Source: Corynebacterium urinipleomorphum (GTDB taxonomy: Bacteria > Actinomycetota > Actinomycetes > Mycobacteriales > Mycobacteriaceae). Taken from it: 64,000 nt of DNA. The position numbers and the translations under genes were made by a program. The DNA lies in contig NZ_LT706963.1 of the NCBI RefSeq assembly GCF_900155535.1, positions 3,929 to 67,928 on the forward strand, read 5' to 3'. Under the pieces are notes generated by a model. It was given only the letters and a program-made list of their open reading frames with translations. It made no database searches and was not told the DNA's origin. This document shows, piece after piece, positions 50,976-60,849 of this stretch; the stretch's first letter is position 1; every line of letters starts with the position of its first letter.

Positions 50976-52541
50976 CTAGAACGGCGGCGCGTCCGCGACC
51001 AGTGGCTCTTCCTCCACCTCCTTCAGCGGTTCTGGTCGGAATGGGAACTCCATACCGAATTCTTTCTCAAGTTCCGCAATAGCTTCCAAGCACTCCTCGT
51101 AGGTCATAGGGGCGGAATCAGAGTCTTGGCCCGCCTCGGTTTTTTCGTTGGTGGGGCGGGGGAGGTGGGCCTCGTAGGCGTCGATAAGCGTGTGGCCCTT
51201 CGCAAAAAAGTGCGCTTTTTTGCGCTTGAGTCGCTCGATGTCCTCGGTTGAGCTGCGCCAACGTGGCGCAGTCGGCGTCACCTGGGTGCCAATGAATCCT
51301 TCGGGTTCGGTGCGGGCGTAGGTGCCGTCGTCGAAAAGCCAGATGATTTCCCCGGTGACCGGATCGGGGACGTAGAACCCGCGGCGATCGGTTTTGAAAT
51401 TGTGATGGTGTGCGCAGAGGCAGTAGAGGTTCGCGGCGTTGGTTTGCCCCCCGTCGTCGTAGGGGATGCGGTGATCGAGCTGGCAGCTCCACGCCGAGCG
51501 AGTGCACCCTGGGAAAATGCACGTTCCGTCCCGTCCACGCACGTAGGCTTTGACCTTGTCGGGAGCGACGTAGCCGCTGACCGTGTGTTCCTTGGCTTCC
51601 TCAAGGTCGATGACGCGGTCTGCGAGATCGTGGAACGTTTCTGTGCCGGCTGCTGTGGTCCACCCAAATCCCGGCATGAACACAGACTTCGTCGGGTCTG
51701 GGACGCCGTTTTTCATTGGCGCGTAACCGAAAATCGTGGCGGTGGCGGGCTCTGCGTCACCGGAAATGAGCATGTCGAGTGCTTCCCACTGTGACACACC
51801 CTGGGCGCGGGCCGTAGCGTTGATCGCTGCGCGCATCGCAGCGATCTTGACCTTGTCCCCGGCAACGTTCATGTAGGCGTTGCCTGGCTCCCCGGAACCG
51901 GATCGAGGAATGTCAAAGGAGACCTCGCCATCTCCCGGAGCAAATGGCTTAGATTTCTCCTCCCGTTCCTTCCGCTTCTTCAAGTCGTATCCAGCGGTGG
52001 AATCGAAGTCGCCGATCATGACATTGATGCGTCTAGTGATCGCGGTTAGGGTCGGCAGTTGCTGGCCCATCTTGTGTGGGGTGAAAAGGCCGGTGAGCAT
52101 GTCATCGAATTTCGCATAGACCTCCTCGGTGACGTTGTTGCCCAGGTCTGCCAACCCGTCGCTCACTGCGGCGACGCGTTCAATGTCGAGACGGTGGTAT
52201 TGGAACTGGAGAGCACGCAGCTTCGGCAAATTCGCCAAGACCATGTAGGCGGTGATCGCATTATCCACACGTGATTTGCTCATGCCAGTCTGCATGCTCA
52301 CATGGGCGACTTCGCGGTCATGGTCCTTAGAGGAATGGCCGTAATCCGTGTCGGCGTAGCGCCCAAAGATCCGTGTTTGGGATTCCCGGATGGCCATGCC
52401 CGCACGGCAGTCGGGGTCATCAGGGTTCTCGGTTGCGAAAAAAGCTTGTTTTTTCGACGGGTCGGCGTTGCTTTGGGTTGAGTCAGAGGTGGGCGGGTCT
52501 GTATCGATTTCGTTGTTTTCGGGTTGTCTCGCTGCAGTCAT
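50976..52541 (-). CDS. HNH endonuclease with DUF222 domain (13E12 type)
   Basis: 521 residues. An N-terminal helical DUF222-like region precedes an HNH domain: CIFPGCTRSAWSCQLDHRIPYDDGGQTNAANLYCLCAHHHNFKT, with two CxxC zinc pairs and DH...HH catalytic residues. Such genes are multicopy in mycobacteria and corynebacteria and are often repeat-associated. ATG 52541 has no clear binding site. The coding sequence has perfect A6/T6 inverted repeats at 51201-51224 and 52437-52457. Function unproven. Confidence 0.82.
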   Translation of the reverse strand: MTAARQPENNEIDTDPPTSDSTQSNADPSKKQAFFATENPDDPDCRAGMAIRESQTRIFGRYADTDYGHSSKDHDREVAHVSMQTGMSKSRVDNAITAYMVLANLPKLRALQFQYHRLDIERVAAVSDGLADLGNNVTEEVYAKFDDMLTGLFTPHKMGQQLPTLTAITRRINVMIGDFDSTAGYDLKKRKEREEKSKPFAPGDGEVSFDIPRSGSGEPGNAYMNVAGDKVKIAAMRAAINATARAQGVSQWEALDMLISGDAEPATATIFGYAPMKNGVPDPTKSVFMPGFGWTTAAGTETFHDLADRVIDLEEAKEHTVSGYVAPDKVKAYVRGRDGTCIFPGCTRSAWSCQLDHRIPYDDGGQTNAANLYCLCAHHHNFKTDRRGFYVPDPVTGEIIWLFDDGTYARTEPEGFIGTQVTPTAPRWRSSTEDIERLKRKKAHFFAKGHTLIDAYEAHLPRPTNEKTEAGQDSDSAPMTYEECLEAIAELEKEFGMEFPFRPEPLKEVEEEPLVADAPPF

Positions 52542-52884
52542 GTCTGTGGCTTTCAGTGAGTGTTTCCATCGGTTGTATAGAACACTCTTTCACATGCATG
52601 TAACCAAGCACCTGATCAGCGAACAGTATTTCGCCCCTCTGTTCGATTCTATTGAAGAAACCACGGGTCAATCCTGTGGATAACTTAGCTTTTTCGAACA
52701 CGGGCTGAGACACAGTGCCGATTCAATGCTCGCGCACTGTGGCCTCCAGCGGCGGAACACCCGTTCCACTTAGACGTGGAAACTCCCCACCAGGCGATCA
52801 CTGATGACACAGTGCACCCAGCGGGGAGCAATACGAAATTTGAACCCTCAAACTTCCCCGCTGCTCCGGAGACAACCCTCGAGA
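52542..52884. other. Non-coding region with one DnaA box and a hairpin
   Basis: No credible gene is seen. TGTGGATAA (52675-52683) is an exact DnaA-box consensus on the minus strand. CAGCGGGGA (52819-52827) and TCCCCGCTG (52855-52863) are perfect complements around a 27-nt loop and may end the minus-strand gene upstream. The block around 52560-52660 is AT-rich and may hold the promoter of the HNH gene. Confidence 0.45.
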
Positions 52885-53454
52885 TTAGTGGGGCAGAAGC
52901 GCCTCGAGCTGGCGACGAGCGTCAGCGTGCATACGATCCAAGTCAGCAGTCGACGGGACCTGGATCAGACCCGCCTGGTTAGCAGCGAATACACCGCCGA
53001 GCAGGCCCGCCAGGACACCAGCAGTGATCCACCAGTTCAGAGCCGTACCCAGCTGGTGCCTACGCGCGGCATCCCATTGCAAAGAGCTACCCAACACCTT
53101 GTTGAGGGACTCCTTAGACTGGTATTTCTCCCAGTTAGCTTTCTCTACCGGTCCCTCATTCTCATCCACGTCGATGTCTGGGGTCTCGTACTCCTCTGGG
53201 ATCTCCAGCTTGTAAATGCTTTCAATCAACGGAGAGAAGAAGCCCATGCGCGTAGCTTTCCCCCAAGCCTCCCTCAATTCTTCGTCATCAGCGAAGCTCG
53301 AGTGTTCCGAGCTGTGGGCCGGGGAGCTCAGCTCGAGAATCGGCTTGATGGAGCTTGCCTGGTCTTCAACGGGGCGCTCGACACCAGCGTGTGCGGGCGC
53401 AGCACCCGCGATGAGGGATACGGACAGGGCAGCAGCGACAATACGGCGCTTCAT
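52885..53454 (-). CDS. Exported membrane-anchored protein, unknown
   Basis: 189 residues. Signal peptide MKRRIVAAALSVSLIAGAAPAHA, then an acidic domain, then a membrane helix (WWITAGVLAGLLGGVFAANQAGLIQVPS). The second of two adjacent ATGs (53454) is preferred because GGAG lies 5 nt upstream. It resembles in layout the next protein upstream (MKRRFVAAGLAAATALS..., helix near the C-terminus ending GLVKLP), so the two may be related. Function unknown. Confidence 0.7.
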   Translation of the reverse strand: MKRRIVAAALSVSLIAGAAPAHAGVERPVEDQASSIKPILELSSPAHSSEHSSFADDEELREAWGKATRMGFFSPLIESIYKLEIPEEYETPDIDVDENEGPVEKANWEKYQSKESLNKVLGSSLQWDAARRHQLGTALNWWITAGVLAGLLGGVFAANQAGLIQVPSTADLDRMHADARRQLEALLPH

Positions 53455-53585
53455 CATTGCTCCTTAGGGAGAGGGTTTCCAGCACCGCAAGCATAAGACT
53501 TCAGCACCAATCAAGCAGCGCGTTCATAGAAAGTTCACCCACGTAACCAGCAGCTAACGCTTATCGACGCCCCCACGAACCCAAA

Positions 53586-53624
53586 ACACCCCAACCTCAT
53601 CCGCCGGTGCGGATGTGGCTGGGG
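53586..53624 (-). terminator. Terminator between the two small exported-protein genes
   Basis: Arms 53589-53604 and 53609-53624 (CCCCAACCTCATCCGC and its near-complement) form a 16-bp stem with two wobble or mismatch positions and a CGGT loop. On the minus strand TTTT follows. It ends the gene starting at 53999. Confidence 0.88.
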
Positions 53625-53648
53625 CGCGGAAACTACGCAGGTTCAGGG

Positions 53649-53999
53649 CTACGGCAGCTTGACCAGACCCTGCTGAACGGCGAAGCCGCCAAGTCCGGCA
53701 AGAAGCAGTGCAGCAATGCCGGTGCCGAGGATGATGTCGAAAGTCTTTCCGACTGGGTAACCACGGAACACATCGTTGCGAACAGAGCTAGCGAGAGCTG
53801 ACGGCACAGTGTCGGTCTCTACCATTCGCTTGTAACTGGGCGTGACGTTACCTGTCAATGCCGACGCTACAACGTAAGCGACCATGAAACCGTCAGAGAC
53901 TTCCGAGGATGTCTTGGCGGGCGCTGCCTGAGCAGGCGCGACAGAAAGGGAGAGGGCAGTTGCGGCTGCGAGGCCGGCGGCGACGAAACGACGCTTCAT
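53649..53999 (-). CDS. Small exported membrane protein, unknown
   Basis: 116 residues from ATG 53999 with AGGAGGAG upstream; the frame extends to 54116 without a start signal. Signal peptide MKRRFVAAGLAAATALSLSVAPAQA, a short polar region, then a C-terminal helix (IILGTGIAALLLAGLGGFAVQQGLVKLP). Layout matches the next gene downstream. Corynebacteria carry many such small surface proteins of unknown role. Confidence 0.7.
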   Translation of the reverse strand: MKRRFVAAGLAAATALSLSVAPAQAAPAKTSSEVSDGFMVAYVVASALTGNVTPSYKRMVETDTVPSALASSVRNDVFRGYPVGKTFDIILGTGIAALLLAGLGGFAVQQGLVKLP

Positions 54000-54131
54000 G
54001 GTGGGCTCCTCCTGGGAAGCAAGTGCGGAACGGGTGCCAAGGATATTGGCATGAGCTGAACATAAGCAGGCGGGACCGCTTTTCCCTATCGGACTGGAGA
54101 CCACTCCCCGCGCCAAAGGGGGTAGCGGGGG

Positions 54132-54470
54132 TTAGAACACGAGATTGACCAGCACCATGTAGATGGCAGTGCCGACGAGAATGGACAAGCCGGCGCGGCG
54201 CTTCCACGCATGGAGGGCGAGGGTGATGCCAGCGGCGATGAGGGCAGCCCAGATGCCGCCGGGATTCTCGCGGGAGCTGGAGAGGGTGTAGACGACGAGG
54301 ACGGTCATCACGCCGACAGGCATGGTCGCACCGAGGAATTGGATAACGGGGCTGCCCTTCAACAGTCGGAGGAAACTGAAGGGGAGGGCACGCAGCAGAA
54401 TTGTGACGACGCAGACGGGGATGAGAACTGCGGCGACCATGCTGAGGGAGACACCGGTGGGAAGGCCCAT
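54132..54470 (-). CDS. brnE: AzlD/BrnE-type branched-chain amino acid exporter, small subunit
   Basis: 112 residues, four membrane helices with the AzlD start VCVVTILLRALPF and TMPVGVMTVLVVYTL. It pairs with the large subunit encoded 2 nt upstream. In C. glutamicum BrnFE exports Ile, Leu, Val and Met under Lrp control; no lrp gene is visible beside it here. Confidence 0.85.
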   Translation of the reverse strand: MGLPTGVSLSMVAAVLIPVCVVTILLRALPFSFLRLLKGSPVIQFLGATMPVGVMTVLVVYTLSSSRENPGGIWAALIAAGITLALHAWKRRAGLSILVGTAIYMVLVNLVF

Positions 54471-54472
54471 GA

Positions 54473-55216
54473 TCAGCGGCCACCTTCGGGCTGCGGAGGT
54501 GTCTGGGGGTATGAGAGCTCGAGGGCCTTATCCACGCCGGGGAGGGCGTAGCGCAGTAAGAGGACGAGGAAGTAGGCGGTCAGGGCGACCATGAGCAACC
54601 AGCTGGGGGCGATCACAGCAACAAGGACGGCGATCGCGGTGGCGGTCAACGGCAGGGAGAAGTCCTTGTTCGAGATGAAGGACTCGTAGGCGAGCACGAC
54701 GAACAGGGCGGTGAGGGCGAAGTCCATGCCCTTCACCTCAGGCGGGATGACCACACCGAGGAGAGCACCGATGATACCGGGGATCACCCACAACAGCTGG
54801 CAGGCGATCTGGGTGGTGAGGATGCGTGTGCCGGAAAGGGTGGCGCGGGTGGATGGGGGGAGGGAGGAGATGACGGCGTAGGTTTCGTCGGTAAGCGCGT
54901 AGGTGGAGTAGGCGCGGCCGAGCGGCGAAGAAATGCGGTCGCGGGGGAACGTGAGGCCGTAGAAAATGTGGCGGAAGTTCACCATGAACCCGGTGACGGC
55001 GGCGGACAGGGGACCGACGCCGGCGGTGACCATCTGCACGGCGAGGAATTCCATCGATCCGGCGTAAATGACCACTGAGAAGATGGGGGTCCACCACCAG
55101 GCGAAGCCGGCTTGGGTCATCACCAGGCCGAATGCGAGGCCGAGGGGAATGAGTCCTAAGCCCACAACCCAGAAGTCCTTCAGGGCAGCGCGGATCTCGT
55201 GGCGCATGCTCGGCAC
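54473..55216 (-). CDS. brnF: AzlC/BrnF-type branched-chain amino acid exporter, large subunit
   Basis: 247 residues, several membrane helices. PLGLAFGLVMTQAGFAWWWTPIFSVVIYAGSMEFLAVQM and NFRHIFYGLTFPRD are AzlC signatures. GTG 55216 is 3 nt after the algH stop, with GAGGA upstream; ATG 55207 is possible. Translationally coupled to brnE. Confidence 0.87.
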   Translation of the reverse strand: MPSMRHEIRAALKDFWVVGLGLIPLGLAFGLVMTQAGFAWWWTPIFSVVIYAGSMEFLAVQMVTAGVGPLSAAVTGFMVNFRHIFYGLTFPRDRISSPLGRAYSTYALTDETYAVISSLPPSTRATLSGTRILTTQIACQLLWVIPGIIGALLGVVIPPEVKGMDFALTALFVVLAYESFISNKDFSLPLTATAIAVLVAVIAPSWLLMVALTAYFLVLLLRYALPGVDKALELSYPQTPPQPEGGR

Positions 55217-55219
55217 TGC

Positions 55220-55828
55220 TTAGTTGTCCTCGAGGTCCGCGGGGAACGTGGAGAACAGCGGCAGCGGCATCGGCTGACGGCGCAAAACGTCGCTGTACAA
55301 GTCCGAGGCGGCAGGCGCGACCACGTCGGTGGGCAGGGCGGGGGCGACGTACCAGTCCCCGCGCTCAATCTCCTCGTCGAGCTGGCCGGGCGCCCACTCG
55401 GCGTAACCGGAGAAAACGCGCATCCCCTCGAGAAGACCGGCGACGCTCTCCGGCTCGGCGCGCAGGTTCACGTGAACGAGGCGGTTAGCCAAGCGGGTGA
55501 ATTCGGGATGCTCCTCAATGACCGTGCCGTTCGCGGTCATCCCCACAGCGATGGCAGCCTGCGGGCGCAAGGGTCCGCCGATGTAGAGGGCCTGCGGCTT
55601 TGCCACCTCCGGCAGCCACTCGGGAAGGACCGAATGCACAGCCACCTCGGAACGGCGGTTGAGGATGACGCCGAAGGTGGCGTCGGGGGAGACGTCGATA
55701 AGCAAAATGACCGTGCGGGCGAAGTCTTCGGCGAGCATGCCCGGCGCGGCGACCAACAGCATGCCGGGCGCCGGTGTTTGGCGTTCGAGCGCGGTGAACA
55801 AGCGGTCCGCGTAAAAGAACTCAGCCAT
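55220..55828 (-). CDS. YqgE/AlgH family protein
   Basis: 202 residues from ATG 55828 (MAEFFYADRLF) with GAAGGA upstream. Family motifs PGMLLVAAPGMLAEDFARTVILL, TFGVILNRR, GGPL and GYAEWAPGQLDEEIERGDW are all present. Overlaps pcnB by 8 nt, as part of pcnB-algH-brnFE. Function poorly defined. Contains one CTTATCGAC motif. Confidence 0.9.
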   Translation of the reverse strand: MAEFFYADRLFTALERQTPAPGMLLVAAPGMLAEDFARTVILLIDVSPDATFGVILNRRSEVAVHSVLPEWLPEVAKPQALYIGGPLRPQAAIAVGMTANGTVIEEHPEFTRLANRLVHVNLRAEPESVAGLLEGMRVFSGYAEWAPGQLDEEIERGDWYVAPALPTDVVAPAASDLYSDVLRRQPMPLPLFSTFPADLEDN

Positions 55829-57344
55829 TTTCCTTCTCCCACCAAGCCTTGAGCTCCGCGACGGCCTCCTCGTGGTCGAGCTCGCCGCGCTCAAGGCGCA
55901 AGTCCTTCATATACTTCCAGGCTTTGCCCACCTCGGGGCCCGGTTTAAGGTCGAGGATCTCCATGATCTCGTTGCCGTCCAGGTCCGGGCGAACCCGGGC
56001 GAGGTCCTCCTTGGCGGAAAGGTCCGCGATGCGCTCCTCTAGCTGGTCGTACGTGCGCTGCAGACGCGAGGCCTTCTTCGGGTTGCGCGTGGTGCAGTCG
56101 GCGCGGACGAGCTTGTGCAGGCGGGGGAGGAGGTCTCCCGCGTCCGTGACGTAGCGACGCACGGCGGAATCGGTCCACTGGCCTTCGCCGAAGCCGTGGA
56201 AGCGCATGTGCAGGTAGACAAGCTGGCCCACGTCCTCGATGACGTGCTTGGGGTACTTCAGCTTGCGCATGCGCTTGCGGGTCAGCTTCGCGCCCACGAC
56301 CTCGTGGTGGTGAAAGGACACCCCGCCGCCGGGCTTGAGCTCGCGTGTGTCCGGCTTGCCGATGTCGTGCATGAGCGCCGCCCACCGCAACTTCAGGTCG
56401 GGCCCCTCCTCCTCGAGCTCTGTCGCCTGGCGCAGAACGGTGAGCGAGTGGGCGTAGACGTCCTTGTGCTGCATGTGCTCGTCGCGCTCGAGCTTGAGGG
56501 CGGGAACCTCCGGCAGAATGTGGTCGGCCAGACCCGTTTCAACCAGCAAGTCGATGCCCTCCCACGGCTGCAGGCCCAGCATGAGCTTGTCCAGCTCCGC
56601 CTGCACGCGCTCGACCGTGATGCGGTTTATCTCCTCGGCCATGTCCGTCATCGCCTGCTTGACGCGGGGGCTGACGGTGAATCCCAGCTGGGACACGAAC
56701 CGTGCGGCGCGCAGCATGCGCAGGGGATCGTCCCGGAAGCTCACCTCGGGGGCTTGCGGGGTGTCCAGTGTGCGGTCGAGCAGGTCCTTCAAACCGTCGA
56801 CGGGGTCATGGAAGTCCAGCTTGAGCGTGGCGGACCCGTCCGATGCCGGCAGGAGTTCAATGGCCATCGCGTTCGCCCGGAAATCACGTCGCACCAGATC
56901 GCCCTCAATGGTGTCGCCGAAGGTGACTTCGGGGTTCCGGGTAACACCGTCATATAGGTCGGCGCGGAACGTGGTCACCTCCACCTGCTGGCCCTGCTTC
57001 ACCGTGGACACAGTGCCGAATTCAATGCCGGTGTCCCACACTGCCTCGCCCCACTCGGTGAGGATCGCCTTGATTGTCTCCGGGCGGGCCGAGGTGGTGA
57101 AGTCGAGGTCATGGCCCAACCGGCCCAGCATCGCGTCACGCACCGGGCCGCCGACGAGGTAGAGGGCCTCGCCCTCCGCCGCGAAAGCTGCGGCGAGCGG
57201 CCCAAGCAGACCGGCGAGCTCCGCCACAGCACTCTCCGCGCGGGCGAGCAAAGCGATGAACGCTGTCGGATCCCCCTTCTCCGGCAGGTTGAACAGCTCC
57301 GCTGGGTCGGTCGAATTCTTCGCACTGTTCATCGGGTTGGTCAC
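55821..57344 (-). CDS. pcnB: CCA tRNA nucleotidyltransferase
   Basis: 507 residues adding or repairing the tRNA 3' CCA end. The nucleotidyltransferase head has LVGGPVRDAMLGRLGHDLDF and RRDFRANAMAIE. An HD domain follows (LRWAALMHDIGKPDTR and FHHHEVVGA), as in bacterial CCA enzymes with phosphatase activity. GTG 57344 is chosen because TAAGGT is 7 nt upstream; it begins MTNPMNSAKNST. Divergent from the nudix gene with 115 nt between. Confidence 0.92.
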   Translation of the reverse strand: MTNPMNSAKNSTDPAELFNLPEKGDPTAFIALLARAESAVAELAGLLGPLAAAFAAEGEALYLVGGPVRDAMLGRLGHDLDFTTSARPETIKAILTEWGEAVWDTGIEFGTVSTVKQGQQVEVTTFRADLYDGVTRNPEVTFGDTIEGDLVRRDFRANAMAIELLPASDGSATLKLDFHDPVDGLKDLLDRTLDTPQAPEVSFRDDPLRMLRAARFVSQLGFTVSPRVKQAMTDMAEEINRITVERVQAELDKLMLGLQPWEGIDLLVETGLADHILPEVPALKLERDEHMQHKDVYAHSLTVLRQATELEEEGPDLKLRWAALMHDIGKPDTRELKPGGGVSFHHHEVVGAKLTRKRMRKLKYPKHVIEDVGQLVYLHMRFHGFGEGQWTDSAVRRYVTDAGDLLPRLHKLVRADCTTRNPKKASRLQRTYDQLEERIADLSAKEDLARVRPDLDGNEIMEILDLKPGPEVGKAWKYMKDLRLERGELDHEEAVAELKAWWEKENG

Positions 57345-57459
57345 CCGCCCAACCTTACAGCCCCAGGCAAACCAGCCCGGATGGAGCAGGCAATCAAGCG
57401 GGGTCTCAAGCAGGGTCTCAAGTACCACACGAGAACCACGGCCGGATACCATTTAGAAG
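57345..57459. promoter_or_regulatory. Divergent leaderless promoters of pcnB and nudix gene
   Basis: Minus-strand TAAGGT (57357-57352) is 7 nt before the pcnB GTG; plus-strand TACCAT (57447-57452) is 7 nt before the nudix ATG. Neither gene has a ribosome binding site. Confidence 0.55.
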
Positions 57460-58275
57460 ATGGCTCAGAACACCCCCGGCGATTCCGATTCGCCGAAGCA
57501 CAACACGCGCAGGCGCAAACGCCGCCGGCGCGCTTCGAGCCACGCCCAGAACAACAACGGTAGCCACAATGGCGGCACCAAGAACCCCAACAACGGCGGC
57601 GAGAAGAACAACAAGGGCAACCGCAAGCGCCGCGGGGGCAACAACAATCAGCGCCGCCAAGGCGGCAATAACCAGCGCGGAAACCAGCGGAACAATCAGC
57701 GCAGCCGGGGCGGCGGAAGCAACAGGTACCGCAAGCCGCAGCACAACAGCGCACAGTACGCGTCCCAAAATATGGAGACCCGCGACGAGACAAGTGCAGG
57801 CGGCCTTGTCGTCTCCGGCATGGCGGAGGCTGTCGCGTCCGACGGTTCCGTGGACATGTCGCAGATCTACGTCGCGCTCATCGGGCGCCTCGACCGCCGC
57901 GGCCGCCTGTTATGGTCCATGCCGAAGGGGCACGTCGAGCCGGGCGAGCACCAGTGGGACACAGCGCGCCGGGAGGTTTGGGAGGAGACCGGCATCACGG
58001 GGGAGCCGTTCGCGGAACTGGGCATCATCGATTACTGGTTCGTCTCCGACGGCGTGCGCATCCACAAGACGGTCCACCACAACCTGCTGCGCTACGTCGA
58101 CGGCGTGCTTAACGACGAAGACCCGGAGGTCACCGAAGTTGCCTGGGTGCCGGTCAGCGAACTGATCGAGCATTTGGCGTACGCCGACGAGCGCAAACTG
58201 GCCCGCATCGCTTTCGACAAAATGCCGGATTACGCGCGGGCGGAAAAGGAAGCGGGAAGGACCACCCCGCGGTGA
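57460..58275 (+). CDS. Nudix hydrolase with long N/R/G-rich N-terminus (MutT4 type)
   Basis: 271 residues. The nudix box [23 protein letters not shown] is intact in the C-terminal domain (about 110-260). The first 105 residues are an unusual Asn-, Gly- and Arg-rich disordered tract (e.g. [17 protein letters not shown]), reminiscent of RGG RNA-binding tails. The gene order nudix-DUF6049-murJ matches mycobacterial Rv3908-Rv3910. Substrate unknown. Overlaps the next gene by 4 nt. Confidence 0.88.
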   Translation: MAQNTPGDSDSPKHNTRRRKRRRRASSHAQNNNGSHNGGTKNPNNGGEKNNKGNRKRRGGNNNQRRQGGNNQRGNQRNNQRSRGGGSNRYRKPQHNSAQYASQNMETRDETSAGGLVVSGMAEAVASDGSVDMSQIYVALIGRLDRRGRLLWSMPKGHVEPGEHQWDTARREVWEETGITGEPFAELGIIDYWFVSDGVRIHKTVHHNLLRYVDGVLNDEDPEVTEVAWVPVSELIEHLAYADERKLARIAFDKMPDYARAEKEAGRTTPR

Positions 58276-60761
58276 CGGGTCGGCGCACGCATCGGGCGGC
58301 TGCGGTATTCACCGCGGCAGCGCTCGCATGCGCGCCGCTGTCCACCGCCGCAGAGCCCGTTCCGCTCGACCCCAACGATCCCGCGGTCGCGCACGAGTGG
58401 GTCAATCCGCAGATCCGCCCGGATGACGGGAAGCAAGGGCTGAAGCTTTCGCTTATCGACGCCCCTTTGTCCCTCCCTTCCGGCACCCCCACCTCCATCA
58501 CAGTGCGCGTCCGGAACGACTCTGAAGCAGAGGTTTCCGGTCTGACCATTGCACCGCTGCGGGGTCCGGCTTCCGGGTCAGTGTCGGATGCCCGGGCGGC
58601 GACCGTTGCCTCGGTCTCGGAATACAGCCCCGCCGGAGACGATGTGGACGTCCCCACATTGGAGCCCGGTGAAGAGATAGACGTGAAGGTCACGGTAGTC
58701 ACGGACGAGCACCCGCTGACCACCACATTCCCCATGATGCTGGTTCTGGGGCAGGACGGGGTGCAGCTGGACACCGAGCGGTGGCACATGACTGTCGCGG
58801 GAACCGGAACCGAGTCCCAGCTGACCCCAGCCGGAATGAGCGTGCTCTTTCCCATCTCCGCTCCCGTTGACATTGTGCCGGGGGAAACGGGGGAGGCACC
58901 GAACCGGCCGTCGCTGATCTTGTCCTCCGAGAACTTGGCTACCCAACTGGCGCCCGGGGGCCGCTTGGACGCACTAGTGGATACATACGCGGAAACCACC
59001 CAAGATGGCGGCACTCGTGCGGCGACATGCCTGGCGGTCGACCCAGCGCTGCTGGACACAGTCGAGCGCATGAGCCAGGGGTACACGGTGGACGACGACA
59101 GGCCCGCGCCCGGCTTGAACCGCAAACGCCTACGCGACTCCTGGGGCAGCGACGACACCGCCGCAGGAGCCGAACAGGGCACCGGTGCCGATGACGCGAA
59201 GGCCTGGTTAGACAAGCTCCGCGCTGCTGCCAAAGATAACTGCACCGTCGCGCTGCCGTGGGCGAATGCGGACCTCAACGCAGTCGCACGCACCGGTGAC
59301 ACGTGGCTCATGCGCGAATCGCTTGAACGCGGTCCCTTCACTGTGGAGCGGGTCCTGCAGACACCAACGCTGCGCAACATGGTGGTTCCCGGCGCGGGCT
59401 ACCTTGAGCCCGAATCTGCGCCGGGCATGGGCTGGGCAGATCTGAGCCGGTCCACCCTGCCGGAAGGCGGCATGCACACCGAATGGGAACGGGACCAAGC
59501 GGCACGGGCGAAGGGTGCCGCTGAACCCGGCGGGCGCATTGAAGGGGAGCAGAGTAGCAACCTGGACAATCCGAAGCCGCCGAATGCGCAAGATGCGGCA
59601 GCACCGGTACCTGGGCAGCCGGTACGGGTACTGGTGGCGGACAACACAGTGGTGTCCGCTGCGGGCACCTCGCACCGCGTCGCGCTCACCCCGGGGGTCG
59701 AAGCAGCGACATTCGACAGCGCGTTGGCCTCCACGCTCGCGGCGACCGGACCACAGCCGGAGACTCCGGGGTACTCGGACGAAAACCTACGCTTCGACTT
59801 CACTCTGGACTCCCCCCAGGCGCGCGACCTCACGGCGGCGACGGCGGTGCGCACAGCCGCGCAATCGAGGACACTTCCCGGAGAAGTCGCCGGGGCACCG
59901 GACCTCGAACCGACGCTGGTGAACCCGCCGGTCACATGGGAGCCGTCCACCGCCCGCGCGGTGATGGAGACCGTCACCGCGCTGTTCGCTGAGCGCACCG
60001 CAACGCCGATGGCGCTGGCGGATTATGTGGGGGCGGCGGGGGAAGTGGGGCAGGGGGACGTCGATAAGCTGGGCGTTCCTGAATCCGACCCTGCCGTGTT
60101 CACGGACACCGAGGTGCTCAATTCCGCGCAGCAAGCGCGCTTTATCAATGACCTCACGGCGCTCTTGGCTAACGACGACGCGATCGCACTCACGCGCTAC
60201 GGGTACACGCTGCCGCTGCGCACCGACCTGCTGACGGCACTGAGCGTGACCGGTCGGCGCGCGTACACGGGCTACACGGACGCGGAGAAGCGCACGCGTG
60301 AGCGGCTCAACGGCGACCGCGACACGCTCGCGGAACTACGCTCCTCCATCGCGCTGATCCCGCCGGGCAACGTGTACACGCGCACGTCCGCGTCGTCGCC
60401 GCTGCTCATCGTGGCGCAGAACGGTCTCCCGCTGCCTGTGGACGCGACAATTCTCTACCGCGGTCCGGACGGCGCCCGCCTGAACACGCCGCCGGAATTC
60501 CGGATCCCGGCGCGCGGCTCGCTCACGCTGCAGATGACCGCGGACCTGCCTTCGGACAGTGAACGCACCGACCTGCAGCTGTACCTGGCTACCCCGCAGA
60601 ACCAGCCTATTTCGCAGCCGGTGGGGATCGGGGTGCAGACCGCGGGGACCTCGATAAGCAACTGGTTCATCATTTCGCTGCTGGCCGGACTGTTCGTGCT
60701 CGCTGTCGTGGCGCAATTGGGGAAACGCCGACGGGATAGAGATTCCGGGCGGGCCGACTAA
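58272..60761 (+). CDS. Large exported DUF6049-like membrane protein
   Basis: 829 residues: signal peptide ([23 protein letters not shown]), a large extracytoplasmic part with an Ig-like start ([29 protein letters not shown]), and a C-terminal helix ([19 protein letters not shown]) with an Arg-rich tail. It corresponds in position and layout to mycobacterial Rv3909. GTG 58272 overlaps the nudix TGA. Conserved before murJ, so a role in envelope biogenesis is likely but unproven. Confidence 0.8.
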   Translation: MTGRRTHRAAAVFTAAALACAPLSTAAEPVPLDPNDPAVAHEWVNPQIRPDDGKQGLKLSLIDAPLSLPSGTPTSITVRVRNDSEAEVSGLTIAPLRGPASGSVSDARAATVASVSEYSPAGDDVDVPTLEPGEEIDVKVTVVTDEHPLTTTFPMMLVLGQDGVQLDTERWHMTVAGTGTESQLTPAGMSVLFPISAPVDIVPGETGEAPNRPSLILSSENLATQLAPGGRLDALVDTYAETTQDGGTRAATCLAVDPALLDTVERMSQGYTVDDDRPAPGLNRKRLRDSWGSDDTAAGAEQGTGADDAKAWLDKLRAAAKDNCTVALPWANADLNAVARTGDTWLMRESLERGPFTVERVLQTPTLRNMVVPGAGYLEPESAPGMGWADLSRSTLPEGGMHTEWERDQAARAKGAAEPGGRIEGEQSSNLDNPKPPNAQDAAAPVPGQPVRVLVADNTVVSAAGTSHRVALTPGVEAATFDSALASTLAATGPQPETPGYSDENLRFDFTLDSPQARDLTAATAVRTAAQSRTLPGEVAGAPDLEPTLVNPPVTWEPSTARAVMETVTALFAERTATPMALADYVGAAGEVGQGDVDKLGVPESDPAVFTDTEVLNSAQQARFINDLTALLANDDAIALTRYGYTLPLRTDLLTALSVTGRRAYTGYTDAEKRTRERLNGDRDTLAELRSSIALIPPGNVYTRTSASSPLLIVAQNGLPLPVDATILYRGPDGARLNTPPEFRIPARGSLTLQMTADLPSDSERTDLQLYLATPQNQPISQPVGIGVQTAGTSISNWFIISLLAGLFVLAVVAQLGKRRRDRDSGRAD

Positions 60762-60849
60762 CATACCCTTGACCCAGAATTCCTAGGGCTGTCTCAGGCT
60801 AGTCCGGGGTTCTTTTGCAGACTATTTCCGGGACCAAGGTGAGCGTGTC

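Noticed and set aside
52640..52690. tRNA-like GTTCGATTC segment
   Set aside because: Flanking bases do not form a T-stem or acceptor stem, and no anticodon arm is present.
55465..55482. Fifth parS at GGTTCACGTGAACG
   Set aside because: Only the inner ten bases match; outer positions differ at both ends, and it lies in coding sequence.
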